Assembly (NCBI GenBank): GCA_964496245.1
Contig: CAZBZG010000090.1
Location: 1-15,658, forward strand
DNA: 15,658 nt
Direction: 5' to 3'
DNA from: CAZBZG01 sp964496245
GTDB lineage: Bacteria; Planctomycetota; SZUA-567
How positions within the stretch are numbered: position 1 is the first letter of the stretch; every line of letters begins with the position of its first letter. Positions 8,268 through 14,711 of this stretch are shown one piece after another. The notes beneath the pieces are model-generated. The model worked only from the letters and a program-made list of their open reading frames with translations, did no database searches and was not told the origin of the DNA. A program made the translations under genes and the position numbers.

Positions 8268-8349
8268 GCGGGCACAATCGGGTGCAGCGGCCGAACGGGG
8301 AACCGACCACAAGGGCTTTTCGAACCGGTCAAGAAAGGAGCGGGACGTC

Positions 8350-9354
8350 ATGATGAGTGCCATCCGAGCACCGATGCTGGGCGCATGCCTGGTGGCGCTG
8401 GCTTCGGCCCACGCCGGCGAAAGCCCCATCCGGGGAGCCGACCTCTCCAGGCACATCGCGGGCCCCGAAGTCACCGTCGAACAGCTCGCCGGCAAGGTCG
8501 TCTTGCTCGAGTACACGGGCGCCTACTGACCGGGCTGCCGCCGCGGCTACCCGCGTCTCGTGGAGATGCAGAACCAATACGGTCCTTCGGGCAAGTTCAC
8601 GGTCTTCGGCTCCAACGTCCAGCGCAACGACGCCAAGACGACCGAGTTCTTCAAGGACGCCAACTTCCCCCTCTATCACCAGGTGCGCCTGGAGCACGCG
8701 CCGTGTGGACGCGGCATCCCCCATGCCGTGCTCTTCGATCATACGGGCAAGGTGGTCAAGTCCGGCTACCCCAACGAGGACATGTTCAAGCTCATCCCCG
8801 ACCTCGTGGCCGCAGCTCCCGCATCCGGCGGCGCCGGACCGGCGGCCCCCATCCTGGGCGACGTACAGGTCAAGCGCTGCAAGTCGGAGGCACACGGTCT
8901 CTCGCAGGGCCGTCCCCTCGCCCCCATCCTGGAACGCCTGGACCGGTATGCCGAACGATCGAGCGCCAAGGGCGAGGAGGCCAAGGCCCTGGCGGAGGCG
9001 GTCCGCACCTACATCGACAAGGAGAGCGAACGGCTCACCAAGCTGGTCGAAAAGCGGCCCGCCTACGCAGCCCTGCACCTCGGACGGCTCTTCAAGCGGG
9101 TCAAGGGGCTGCCCGCCCACGAGGCCCTGTGGGAAACGCTCAAGCCGCTCGTGCAAGACAAGGAACTGGTCAGACTGGTGGAGATCGTCAAGGAGCTCGA
9201 GGAAGTCAAGGAAACCATAGAAGAACGCGGCGAGTCGCGGATTCTCGACCACAAGCTCAAGCGCATCAAGAAGAAGCTGAACGACTACATAGAGAGCGAC
9301 GGCCCGACCGACCGGCTCAAGTCCGAAGCCTTCGATCTGGCCGAAGAACTGTAG
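8350..9354 (+). CDS. Secreted thioredoxin-like selenoprotein (UxxC) with helical C-terminal domain
   Basis: Read with TGA 8527-8529 as selenocysteine, this is a 334-residue protein. Residues 1-22 form a signal peptide (hydrophobic ACLVALASAHA). A TlpA/redoxin-like thioredoxin domain spans about 28-152. GKVVLLEYTGAY leads into U60-P-G-C63, exactly where homologues have CxxC, then RRGYPRLVEMQ follows. The cis-proline motif GIPHAVLFD (122-130) and HTGKVVKSG complete the fold. Residues about 180-334 are charged and helical, probably coiled-coil near 275-313, and match no family I know. The function is probably periplasmic thiol-disulfide exchange. Coding character is intact on both sides of the TGA, which argues against a decayed gene. 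The gene ends in TAG, unlike its neighbours. Alternatives are a nonsense mutation or a sequencing error of TGC/TGT. A conceptual split call would begin the second part at GTG 8560. Confidence 0.82.
8527..8529 (+). other. In-frame TGA, proposed selenocysteine codon
   Basis: The codon replaces the first cysteine of a thioredoxin CxxC motif (context Y-TGA-P-G-C). All 11 other complete genes in the window use TGA as their stop, so a TGA-to-tryptophan genetic code is excluded. Tryptophan would also not fit at a catalytic cysteine. Confidence 0.8.
8553..8569 (+). promoter_or_regulatory. Candidate bacterial SECIS hairpin
   Basis: GCGTCTC (8553-8559) pairs with GAGATGC (8563-8569) over seven base pairs, including one G-U, leaving the loop GTG (8560-8562). 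Thirty bases separate the UGA from the loop. Known bacterial SECIS elements lie within the coding region just after the UGA, with a small apical loop that starts with or soon reaches a G. This hairpin fits both rules. A second GC-rich hairpin (8531-8534 with 8550-8553, and 8537-8540 with 8544-8547) fills the space before it. Confidence 0.6.
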
Positions 9355-9369
9355 GCCCCGCCCCAATCC

Positions 9370-9705
9370 CCCTTGACCCCGGACCGCAGAGCGGTCAGGG
9401 CCGACGGGCAGGACCTCTTCTTCGTCACCGTGAAGGTGGTGGACGGCCGCGGGCAGCGCCATCCCAACGCCGACCGGCAGGTCGCCTTCGCCCTCAACGG
9501 TCCCGGCACCATCGCAGGTGTGGGCAACGGCAACCCATCGAGCATCGAGCCGTTTTAGGCACGCAAGCGCAAGGCCTTTTGTGAACGGTGCCTGGTGGAG
9601 GTCAAAGCCGGCCGGAAAGCGGGACACAGCAGGCTCAGCGCAAGACCCAACGGTCTCAAGCCCGCTGCAGCGCGCCTCCGTGCCTCAGGCGCGAGACGAC
9701 GCTGA
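9370..9705 (+). pseudogene. Remnant of a GH2 beta-galactosidase C-terminal domain
   Basis: The frame beginning PLTPDRRAVRADGQDLF, through GPGTIAGVGNGNP to IEPF, matches the C-terminal immunoglobulin-like domain of glycoside hydrolase family 2 beta-galactosidases, where xADGxDLxFVTV and GPGxIAGVGNGxP are typical. After IEPF comes TAG (9556-9558), where homologues usually have glutamine. The same frame then continues with ARKRKAFCERCLVEVKAG and LSARPNGLKPA, again GH2-like, to TGA 9703-9705. No catalytic domain is present upstream: the segment starts about 15 bases after the seleno-redoxin stop, in the same frame. It is best read as a decayed 3' fragment left after deletion or recombination. A CAG-to-TAG change would explain the amber codon. 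Confidence 0.75.
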
Positions 9706-9723
9706 TCCGGAAGGGAACCGACT

Positions 9724-11127
9724 GTGGGCATCTCCGGCACACTGGAATTCGGAGAGGATGTCCTCCGCCTGGACCTGCCGCCAGGTGCAGACCTGCTGGC
9801 GCTGCCCGCGGATCTACCCCTCGCTGATCCGGCGACGGCGATCCGGGGAGCCCTCCGTGCGCCCATCGGCTGCCCCGCCCTCCCCGAAATCATCCGGGCC
9901 AAGCGCTCGCAGAAACCCGACCTGCGAGCGGTGGTCGTGGTGAGCGACAACACCCGCCCGGTTCCCTACAGGGGCGAGCAGGGCATCCTGGACCCCCTCC
10001 TCGACATCCTTCGAGAGGAGGCGGTGGAGGCCATCGAACTCCTCGTGGCCACGGGCACCCACCGGCCGCTCACAGACGAAGAACTTCGCGATCTCTTGCC
10101 GGAACGCGTCTTCGACGGAACCATCCAGATCACGAACCACGTCTGCACGGATGCCGCCATGCTGCGGACCGTCGGGCAGACATCCCGCGGCACCGACGCA
10201 TCCATCAACACCCATTACCTGGACGCGGACCTCAAGATCCTCACGGGACTCGTGGAGCCCCACTTCATGGCGGGCGCGAGCGGCGGGCCCAAGTCGGTCT
10301 GCCCGGGCGTGGTCGGGGAAGCTGCCACCTACACCTTCCACGGCCCCGAACTCATGGCCCACCCACGCGCCGACAGCCTCGTGCTTGACGGCAATCCCTG
10401 CCACGAGGAATCCCTGGCCGTGGCCGAACAGGCGGGTGTAGACTTCATCGTCAACGTCACGCTCAACAGCGCCAAGCGCGTGACCGGCGTCTACGCCGGC
10501 CACGTGCGCGACGCCCATCGCCAGGCGGTGGCGCACGTTGTGCGTACGGCCGGCATCCCGATCGATCACGAATACGACCACGTGGTGACACACGCCGGTT
10601 TCGTGGGCATCAATCACTACCAGGCCGCCAAGGCCGCGGTCGAAGCCGCCAAGGCCGTACGGCCGGGTGGGCAGATGCTCCTGGTGGCCAACCACACGGA
10701 CCGGCATCCCGTGGGCAGCACAAATTACCGCCACGTGCTGCAACACCTCACGGCGCTCGGGGTGGACAAGTTCACCGACATGCTCTTTCGACCGGACTGG
10801 ACGTTCATTCCGGAGCAGTGGGAGGTCCAGATGTGGGCGCGTGCCTTCCGCAAGCTCGAAGGCCTCGACCACCTGACCTACTGCGCCCCGCAGCTCACCG
10901 GGCCGCTCTTCGCGGACTGCAACATCCCGGGCCGAGACGGAGGTGCGGACGTGCCCGCTTCCGCCGGCCTGTCCGACCGAGGACTCGCCGAAACCATGAT
11001 GCAGAACGCGGTCACGCGTTTCGCACAAGCCCATCCGAATACCAGCATCGCCGTCCTCCTGGACGGGCCCTACGGCGTGCCTTTGGTGAAGGCGCGCGAA
11101 GCGGGTGCGTCAGGGTCCGGAACGTGA
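9724..11127 (+). CDS. larA: LarA-like nickel-dependent lactate racemase family protein
   Basis: LarA racemises lactate, and relatives act on other 2-hydroxyacids, using a nickel pincer nucleotide bound covalently to a lysine. The 467-residue product keeps the core motifs: SDNTRPVP (74-81), GTHRP (111-115), HFMAGASGGPKSVCPG (180-195) and FHGPE (205-209). His113, His180, Lys190 and His206 correspond to His108, His174, Lys184 and His200 of the Lactobacillus plantarum enzyme, with identical spacing for the last three. GTG 9724 is preceded by GGAAGGG about eight bases upstream, and no better ATG exists. The substrate cannot be read from the sequence. The cofactor genes larB, larC and larE are absent from this window, so they must lie elsewhere or the cofactor is missing. 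It stops at TGA. Confidence 0.9.
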   Translation: MGISGTLEFGEDVLRLDLPPGADLLALPADLPLADPATAIRGALRAPIGCPALPEIIRAKRSQKPDLRAVVVVSDNTRPVPYRGEQGILDPLLDILREEAVEAIELLVATGTHRPLTDEELRDLLPERVFDGTIQITNHVCTDAAMLRTVGQTSRGTDASINTHYLDADLKILTGLVEPHFMAGASGGPKSVCPGVVGEAATYTFHGPELMAHPRADSLVLDGNPCHEESLAVAEQAGVDFIVNVTLNSAKRVTGVYAGHVRDAHRQAVAHVVRTAGIPIDHEYDHVVTHAGFVGINHYQAAKAAVEAAKAVRPGGQMLLVANHTDRHPVGSTNYRHVLQHLTALGVDKFTDMLFRPDWTFIPEQWEVQMWARAFRKLEGLDHLTYCAPQLTGPLFADCNIPGRDGGADVPASAGLSDRGLAETMMQNAVTRFAQAHPNTSIAVLLDGPYGVPLVKAREAGASGSGT

Positions 11128-11174
11128 CGGCTGTCGGCATTCGCGCGCGCGTCCCGCCGGGATGGGCTTTTCGC

Positions 11175-11202
11175 TTGCGCTGCCTCCCCGACGTTCTAGA
11201 AT
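11175..11202 (+). promoter_or_regulatory. Promoter of the HD-domain gene
   Basis: TTGCGC (11175-11180) and TAGAAT (11197-11202) are 16 bases apart, and the -10 matches the consensus at five of six positions. Transcription would start near 11209, about 18 bases before ATG 11227. Confidence 0.6.
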
Positions 11203-11226
11203 GGCGGCATCGACGAGAGGCAGACC

Positions 11227-11772
11227 ATGACCCGGGACCAGGCGCTCGCCCTCCTCCACGAATACACCCCGTCCGAGAATCTGCGCAAGCACGGCTATGC
11301 GGTGGAGGCGGCCATGGCCGCGTACGCCGAACGCTTCGGCGAAGATGTGGAGACGTGGCGGATCTGCGGACTCCTCCACGACTTCGACTATGAACAATAC
11401 CCGGACCAACACCCGCAGAAGGGCAGCGAGATCCTGACCGAACAGGGGGTGCGCGAAGACATCCGCACGGCCATTCTGGGCCACGCCGATGCAGCACCGC
11501 GCGAGAGCCGCATGGCCAAGACGCTCTTCGCCGTGGACGAACTCTGCGGCTTCCTGATCGCGTGCGCCCTGGTCCGGCCGGACAAGTCCTTCTCCAGCAT
11601 GAAGGCCAAGTCGGTCAAGAAGAAGCTCAAGGACAAGCGCTTCGCCGCGCAGGTCAGCCGCGAAGACATCTCAAAGGGCGCCGAAGACCTGGGCGTGCCC
11701 TTCGACGAGCACGTCCTGTTCGTGGCCCAGGCCCTGGGCGCGGTGGCGCCGTCTCTCGGACTGGAGCCGTGA
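11227..11772 (+). CDS. HD-domain metal-dependent phosphohydrolase-like protein
   Basis: The 181-residue protein is a compact HD-superfamily member, a fold that uses His and Asp to bind metal ions and hydrolyse phosphomonoesters or phosphodiesters, often of nucleotides. The visible metal-binding set is His22 (RKHGYAVE), the His51-Asp52 doublet in CGLLHDFDYE, His86 (AILGHAD) and Asp104 (AVDELCGF). The C-terminal 60 residues are rich in lysine (MKAKSVKKKLKDKRFA) and end in a helical segment. It has no signal peptide or membrane segment. AGAGG (11216-11220) six bases before ATG 11227 supports the start. Its own promoter lies just upstream, so it is independent of larA. The substrate is unknown, and I know of no specific named family. 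Confidence 0.85.
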   Translation: MTRDQALALLHEYTPSENLRKHGYAVEAAMAAYAERFGEDVETWRICGLLHDFDYEQYPDQHPQKGSEILTEQGVREDIRTAILGHADAAPRESRMAKTLFAVDELCGFLIACALVRPDKSFSSMKAKSVKKKLKDKRFAAQVSREDISKGAEDLGVPFDEHVLFVAQALGAVAPSLGLEP

Positions 11773-11883
11773 GACGGTTGCGCCTGCCGAGAGCAGCGTC
11801 GTCGGGGCGACCCGCACGGCACACGGAACGCATCCACACGTGGGTGAATGCCCGTTGATCGATTGAAAAGGAAAGGAGCCGAC

Positions 11884-13032
11884 ATGGCGCGCAAACCGTA
11901 CAACGTAGGACCGGTCACGCTGCGGTCCATGCCCTTCTGGTGCGTGGGCAATCCGCTGGGCGACCCTTTTGGGGACAAGGTGCTCAAGATCCAGGACTCG
12001 GAAGTAATCGCCGACATCCTGGCCTGGGCGGCTGGCGAAGGTTTGATCGAGGCCACCAGCTTCCATGACGATGACCTGGTGCCGTGGGATCCGGACAACC
12101 CCGAGGACGACCGCGACAAGAAGGGGGACGTCTACAAGAAGCTGATGGCCATCCGCCGGACGCTCCGGCGGGCCGGTCTGCGGATCAACACTGCGACCTG
12201 CAGCCTCCACGGCAATCCCCTCTTCCGGAAAGGCGGCCTGACCAACCCCGACCGGGAGATTCGGGAGCTCGCGCGTCTCAAGGCCGAACGGACGCTCCGC
12301 ATCGGCAATCTTCTCGGCGCGCGGCACTTCACCTACTGGGTCGCACGCGACGGCTTCGAGGTGCCGGTGACCGTGGACTGGAAGAAGACCTACGACCATC
12401 TCGCCGACGGGCTCAATCACGCCTACGACTACATCAAGCGCCGCCGACTCACGAACTACAAGGGCGGCACCGTGGAGCCCAAGCCCAACGAGCCGCGCGG
12501 ACAGATGTATCTGCCGACCGCGGGCCATGCCGTGGGCTTTATCCAGAGCCGCCTCAAGCACCCGGAGTTCTGGGGCGTCAATCCCGAACTTCTGCAGCAC
12601 GAGAGCATGGCCCTCATGAATAGCGTGATGACCGTGGGCTACCTCGTGAGCACGGGCAAACTCTTCTTCCTCCACTTCGGCAGCCAGATCAAAGCCCAGT
12701 TCGACAACGACTATCCGCCGCTCGTCGGCCCCGAAGGGCTCAAGGAAACAGCCCAGATGTTCTGGGCGCTCATGCAGATGAAGTGGAAGGGCGTGTGCGA
12801 GTACGACTGCCATATGCTCCGCACCGAAGGCGACCCGTCCCGGGACATCGCCTGCCGCAAGGCCTTCGTGCGCAACTGTAGCCAGGGCCTGACCATCGCC
12901 TTGGAGCTCGCCAAGCGACTGGCCGGGCGCAGCTACAGCTCGAAGAGCGAAACGGTCTCCGACCACGAGGCCATCATGCGCATGTGCGGGCTGACCAAGA
13001 AGCAGATCCAGCGGAAGACCGTGAGCCGCTGA
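11884..13032 (+). CDS. Xylose-isomerase-like TIM-barrel protein with altered metal site
   Basis: Aldose-ketose isomerases of the xylose isomerase family use two metal ions in a TIM barrel. This 382-residue protein aligns with the Streptomyces-type enzyme. SFHDDDLVPWD gives His61 and Asp64, Trp152 lies in TYWVARDG, EPKPNEPRG gives Glu198 and Lys200, and GVNPELLQHESM gives Glu235 and His239. FDND gives Asp274 and Asp276, and EYD gives Asp308. The ligand equivalent to Asp245 is replaced by His264 (LFFLHFGSQ instead of LFHIDLNGQ). The Lys289 equivalent is His310, and one residue is inserted between Glu235 and His239. AAAGGAG (11872-11878) supports ATG 11884 over an upstream in-frame start at 11848. 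It is cytoplasmic. A related sugar isomerase or epimerase is more likely than a plain xylose isomerase. Confidence 0.8.
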   Translation: MARKPYNVGPVTLRSMPFWCVGNPLGDPFGDKVLKIQDSEVIADILAWAAGEGLIEATSFHDDDLVPWDPDNPEDDRDKKGDVYKKLMAIRRTLRRAGLRINTATCSLHGNPLFRKGGLTNPDREIRELARLKAERTLRIGNLLGARHFTYWVARDGFEVPVTVDWKKTYDHLADGLNHAYDYIKRRRLTNYKGGTVEPKPNEPRGQMYLPTAGHAVGFIQSRLKHPEFWGVNPELLQHESMALMNSVMTVGYLVSTGKLFFLHFGSQIKAQFDNDYPPLVGPEGLKETAQMFWALMQMKWKGVCEYDCHMLRTEGDPSRDIACRKAFVRNCSQGLTIALELAKRLAGRSYSSKSETVSDHEAIMRMCGLTKKQIQRKTVSR

Positions 13033-13074
13033 CCTGCCCGAGGGCGGCACAGCGGACATTCACAAGGGAAATGC

Positions 13075-13104
13075 CGAACGGCGCTCACAAACGAGCGCCG
13101 TTCG
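13075..13104 (+). terminator. Hairpin after the isomerase-like gene
   Basis: CGAACGGCGCTC (13075-13086) and GAGCGCCGTTCG (13093-13104) form a perfect 12-bp stem around a 6-base ACAAAC loop, 43 bases after the isomerase stop. No clear U-tract follows on either strand, so it may act as a weak terminator or an mRNA-stabilising hairpin. Confidence 0.6.
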
Positions 13105-13129
13105 TCGTGTCGTACGGTTCGCCGTCTGA

Positions 13130-13163
13130 GATCAAACAAACAGGCGCCGCACGCAGCGGCGCC
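13130..13163 (-). terminator. Rho-independent terminator of the zinc-ribbon ORF
   Basis: On the minus strand, GGCGCCGC and GCGGCGCC (13163-13156 and 13150-13143) form a perfect 8-bp stem with a 5-base loop, followed by TGTTTGTTTGATC. It begins about 35 bases after the stop of the zinc-ribbon ORF (13198). Confidence 0.7.
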
Positions 13164-13197
13164 CGATCGAAAAGCATTCCAGAGAGTGGCGCGCGGT

Positions 13198-13599
13198 TCA
13201 GTCCACTTTCATCTCGGCCACGACCCAGTCATGCAGGGTGGTGGGCGGGACGTGGACGTGGTACTTCTGTCGCATGCGTTGGGTGGCCCGCTCCAGGGTC
13301 ATGGACTGCTTGACCACGAGATCCACAGCCGTGCGTCGGACCCGGTTGGTAAAGCGCCCCGAGGGCTGGGCCAAATGGTCCATGGGCAGGGAGAAGTGCT
13401 TCCGGCAGTTCACACAGTAGTGTTTGCTATACGTGACCTCGAGCACGGTGGGGGCCGAGATTCCGACTTCGCGCAGGCGCCGCCGGCCGACCGAATGACG
13501 CTTGCTAACCGTACCGCACTTGGGACACGGGGCGGTCTTACGCGAAAGATTGATGCGCCGGATCTTGGTGCCGCGTGGAAGGACAGTTTTGTGGGGCAC
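13198..13599 (-). CDS. ISL3-like transposase N-terminal fragment (zinc ribbon plus HTH)
   Basis: The 133-residue product has a zinc ribbon with CPKC (25-28) and CVNC (62-65). Between them is HSVGRRRLREVGI, similar to the zinc finger of ISL3-family (IS204/IS1001) transposases. A basic helix-turn-helix region follows (about 82-128, ending TTLHDWVVAEM). The DDE catalytic domain that would make a full ISL3 transposase of about 400 residues is absent, and the frame stops at TGA. Translation starts at GTG 13599, preceded by a near-perfect ribosome site, GAGGAGGT, six bases upstream (13606-13613). A good terminator follows. It may be a truncated insertion sequence, or a domesticated DNA-binding protein kept under its own signals. 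No terminal inverted repeats were found. Confidence 0.7.
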   Translation of the reverse strand: MPHKTVLPRGTKIRRINLSRKTAPCPKCGTVSKRHSVGRRRLREVGISAPTVLEVTYSKHYCVNCRKHFSLPMDHLAQPSGRFTNRVRRTAVDLVVKQSMTLERATQRMRQKYHVHVPPTTLHDWVVAEMKVD

Positions 13600-13605
13600 T
13601 GTCTT

Positions 13606-13613
13606 ACCTCCTC
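13606..13613 (-). promoter_or_regulatory. Strong ribosome binding site deciding a GTG start
   Basis: Read on the minus strand this is GAGGAGGT, six bases before GTG 13599, the closest match to the anti-Shine-Dalgarno sequence in the window. It fixes the start of the zinc-ribbon ORF. Confidence 0.7.
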
Positions 13614-13984
13614 TCTCAAGAGCGACCGGGGGGCCTGGAACCGTCCTGGTCTTCTCGCAATCGCTTGCCGCAAAGGCGCCTACAAAGGCTACACAAAGGC
13701 TACAAGGCGTCTATCGACCTGAAGTCCGGTTTGGGTTGAGCCGAAATCGGAACGCGACTTGCTTTTTGCTCCACAGGACCGCCGCGTCGTGCGCGTGGGT
13801 CAGCAGAGAGCCAAGCGCCCAAAGGCCCTGTCTGTCAGGCAGATATGCGGGGGGCATCCGACCCGTTCATGCACACGGTCCGGGAGACGGGGGCTGTTGT
13901 GAAATCGCGGGCGCGTCTGCAGGATCGGGCCGCATGTTATCGGGCGGACCGCAGAGAAGACAGGACCACAGAACCCCGCTCTGC
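13614..13984. other. Intergenic stretch without a supported gene
   Basis: About 370 bases lie between the zinc-ribbon ORF and recR, whose 3' end faces it. No reading frame here shows a recognisable motif; the long plus-strand frame crossing it is antisense to both flanking genes. The stretch must hold the promoter and leader of the zinc-ribbon ORF, but no clear -35/-10 pair was found. It contains the CAAAGG tandem repeat (13671-13704) and a short CCTG/CAGG inverted repeat near 13825. No tRNA-like cloverleaf was seen. Confidence 0.5.
13671..13704. repeat. Three tandem CAAAGG-type repeats
   Basis: CAAAGGCGCCTA (13671-13682) is followed by two exact 11-base units CAAAGGCTACA (13683-13693 and 13694-13704), then AGGCGTC. 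The 11-base period is one helical turn. It lies about 70-105 bases upstream of the zinc-ribbon ORF and could be its binding site or a replication slippage product. Confidence 0.6.
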
Positions 13985-14608
13985 TCAGAGTTCCTGCCGG
14001 CCTTCGAGTGCGAACTGGAGGGAACTGGGGCCCGTACTCTCCAGGTCGGTACCGCTGGCCAGGCCGCGGGCGAGCCGCGTGATCCGCAGCGCCTCCCGCT
14101 TGAACAGATCCACGAGCAGCGCGGCGGTAGCATCGCCTTCGGTCGTGGGATTCATGGCCAGGATCAGCTCGCGCACGGGGGTCTCTCCTTGCCGCGCTTC
14201 AGCGATGCGATCATGCAGTTCCTGGATGCGCAGCGACTCCGGACCAATCCCCTCAGGCGGATTGAGGTGTCCCTGGAGGACATGATAGACGCCGCGGTAG
14301 GTCCCACTCTTTTCCAGGGCGATGATATCGCGCGGCAGTTCGACCACGCAGACGAGGCCATGATCGCGATCCGGGTCGGCGCAGATGGTACAGAGGTCTC
14401 CCTCGGCCACGTGGAAGCAGCGCTGGCAGGCCCGGATGTTCTTTTTGACGTCCCGGATCGCGAAGGCGAGTTCCATGGCCTCGTCGCGGGCGCAGGCGAG
14501 GATGTGGTACGCCAGGCGTTCGGCGCTACGCCGGCCCACCCCGGGTAGGCGAGCGAATTGCTCGATCAAGTGGCGCACGGACGGTGGGTAGGCGGACACG
14601 TCCTTCAT
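13985..14608 (-). CDS. recR: Recombination mediator protein RecR
   Basis: RecR works with RecF and RecO to load RecA at single-stranded gaps. The 207-residue product has the family order. A helix-hairpin-helix follows the start (FARLPGVGRRSAERLAYHIL), then a four-cysteine zinc finger (CQRC, CTIC), then a Toprim domain beginning LVCVVELPRDIIALEKSGTY with YHVLQGHLNPPEGIGP. The helical tail contains MNPTTEGDATA and ITRLARGLASGTDLE. I chose ATG 14608 (MKDVSAYPPSV) because RecR proteins start about ten residues before the helix-hairpin-helix, and because an upstream ATG (14643) and TTG (14650) overlap the predicted promoter. Its ribosome site is weak (GGGAA). No dnaX or ybaB neighbour is visible on the downstream side. 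It is divergent from metG. Confidence 0.95.
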   Translation of the reverse strand: MKDVSAYPPSVRHLIEQFARLPGVGRRSAERLAYHILACARDEAMELAFAIRDVKKNIRACQRCFHVAEGDLCTICADPDRDHGLVCVVELPRDIIALEKSGTYRGVYHVLQGHLNPPEGIGPESLRIQELHDRIAEARQGETPVRELILAMNPTTEGDATAALLVDLFKREALRITRLARGLASGTDLESTGPSSLQFALEGRQEL

Positions 14609-14639
14609 GAGCGTTCCCGCAGCGGCTTCTGCAGCGCCC

Positions 14640-14667
14640 ATGGTACGCAAGGGTGCGGCACGGTCAA
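14640..14667 (-). promoter_or_regulatory. Probable recR promoter
   Basis: On the minus strand, TTGACC (14667-14662) and TACCAT (14645-14640) are 16 bases apart. The -10 matches only four of six positions. Transcription would start near 14633, before ATG 14608, which supports the shorter RecR start. Confidence 0.45.
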
Positions 14668-14711
14668 ATCAAATCCGTCCATGGAGCGCTTGAAGGCATG
14701 CCCCTTTTTGA

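Noticed and set aside
7960..8529. A 189-codon plus-strand frame ending at the TGA
   Set aside because: Its first 130 codons run out of frame through the recJ end. Only the part from ATG 8350 is real, and it continues past the TGA.
8527..8529. TGA as tryptophan (alternative genetic code)
   Set aside because: TGA terminates all 11 other complete genes at their expected family lengths.
8560..9354. Separate gene starting at GTG 8560
   Set aside because: It has no ribosome site, would start in the middle of the thioredoxin helix after the active site, and would lack a signal peptide. It is the second part of the TGA-containing gene.
9352..9558. Readthrough of both TAG codons, fusing the seleno-redoxin to the GH2 domain (amber recoding or pyrrolysine)
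   Set aside because: The three frames align by position, but no other TAG in the window is demonstrably decoded, and a lost GH2 gene with a CAG-to-TAG mutation is simpler.
11778..11800. TTGCGC upstream of the isomerase-like gene as a promoter -35
   Set aside because: No -10 hexamer is found at 16-18 bases.
13502..14548. Long plus-strand open frame of 348 codons
   Set aside because: It is antisense to both the zinc-ribbon ORF and recR, has no motif, and its length is explained by high GC content.
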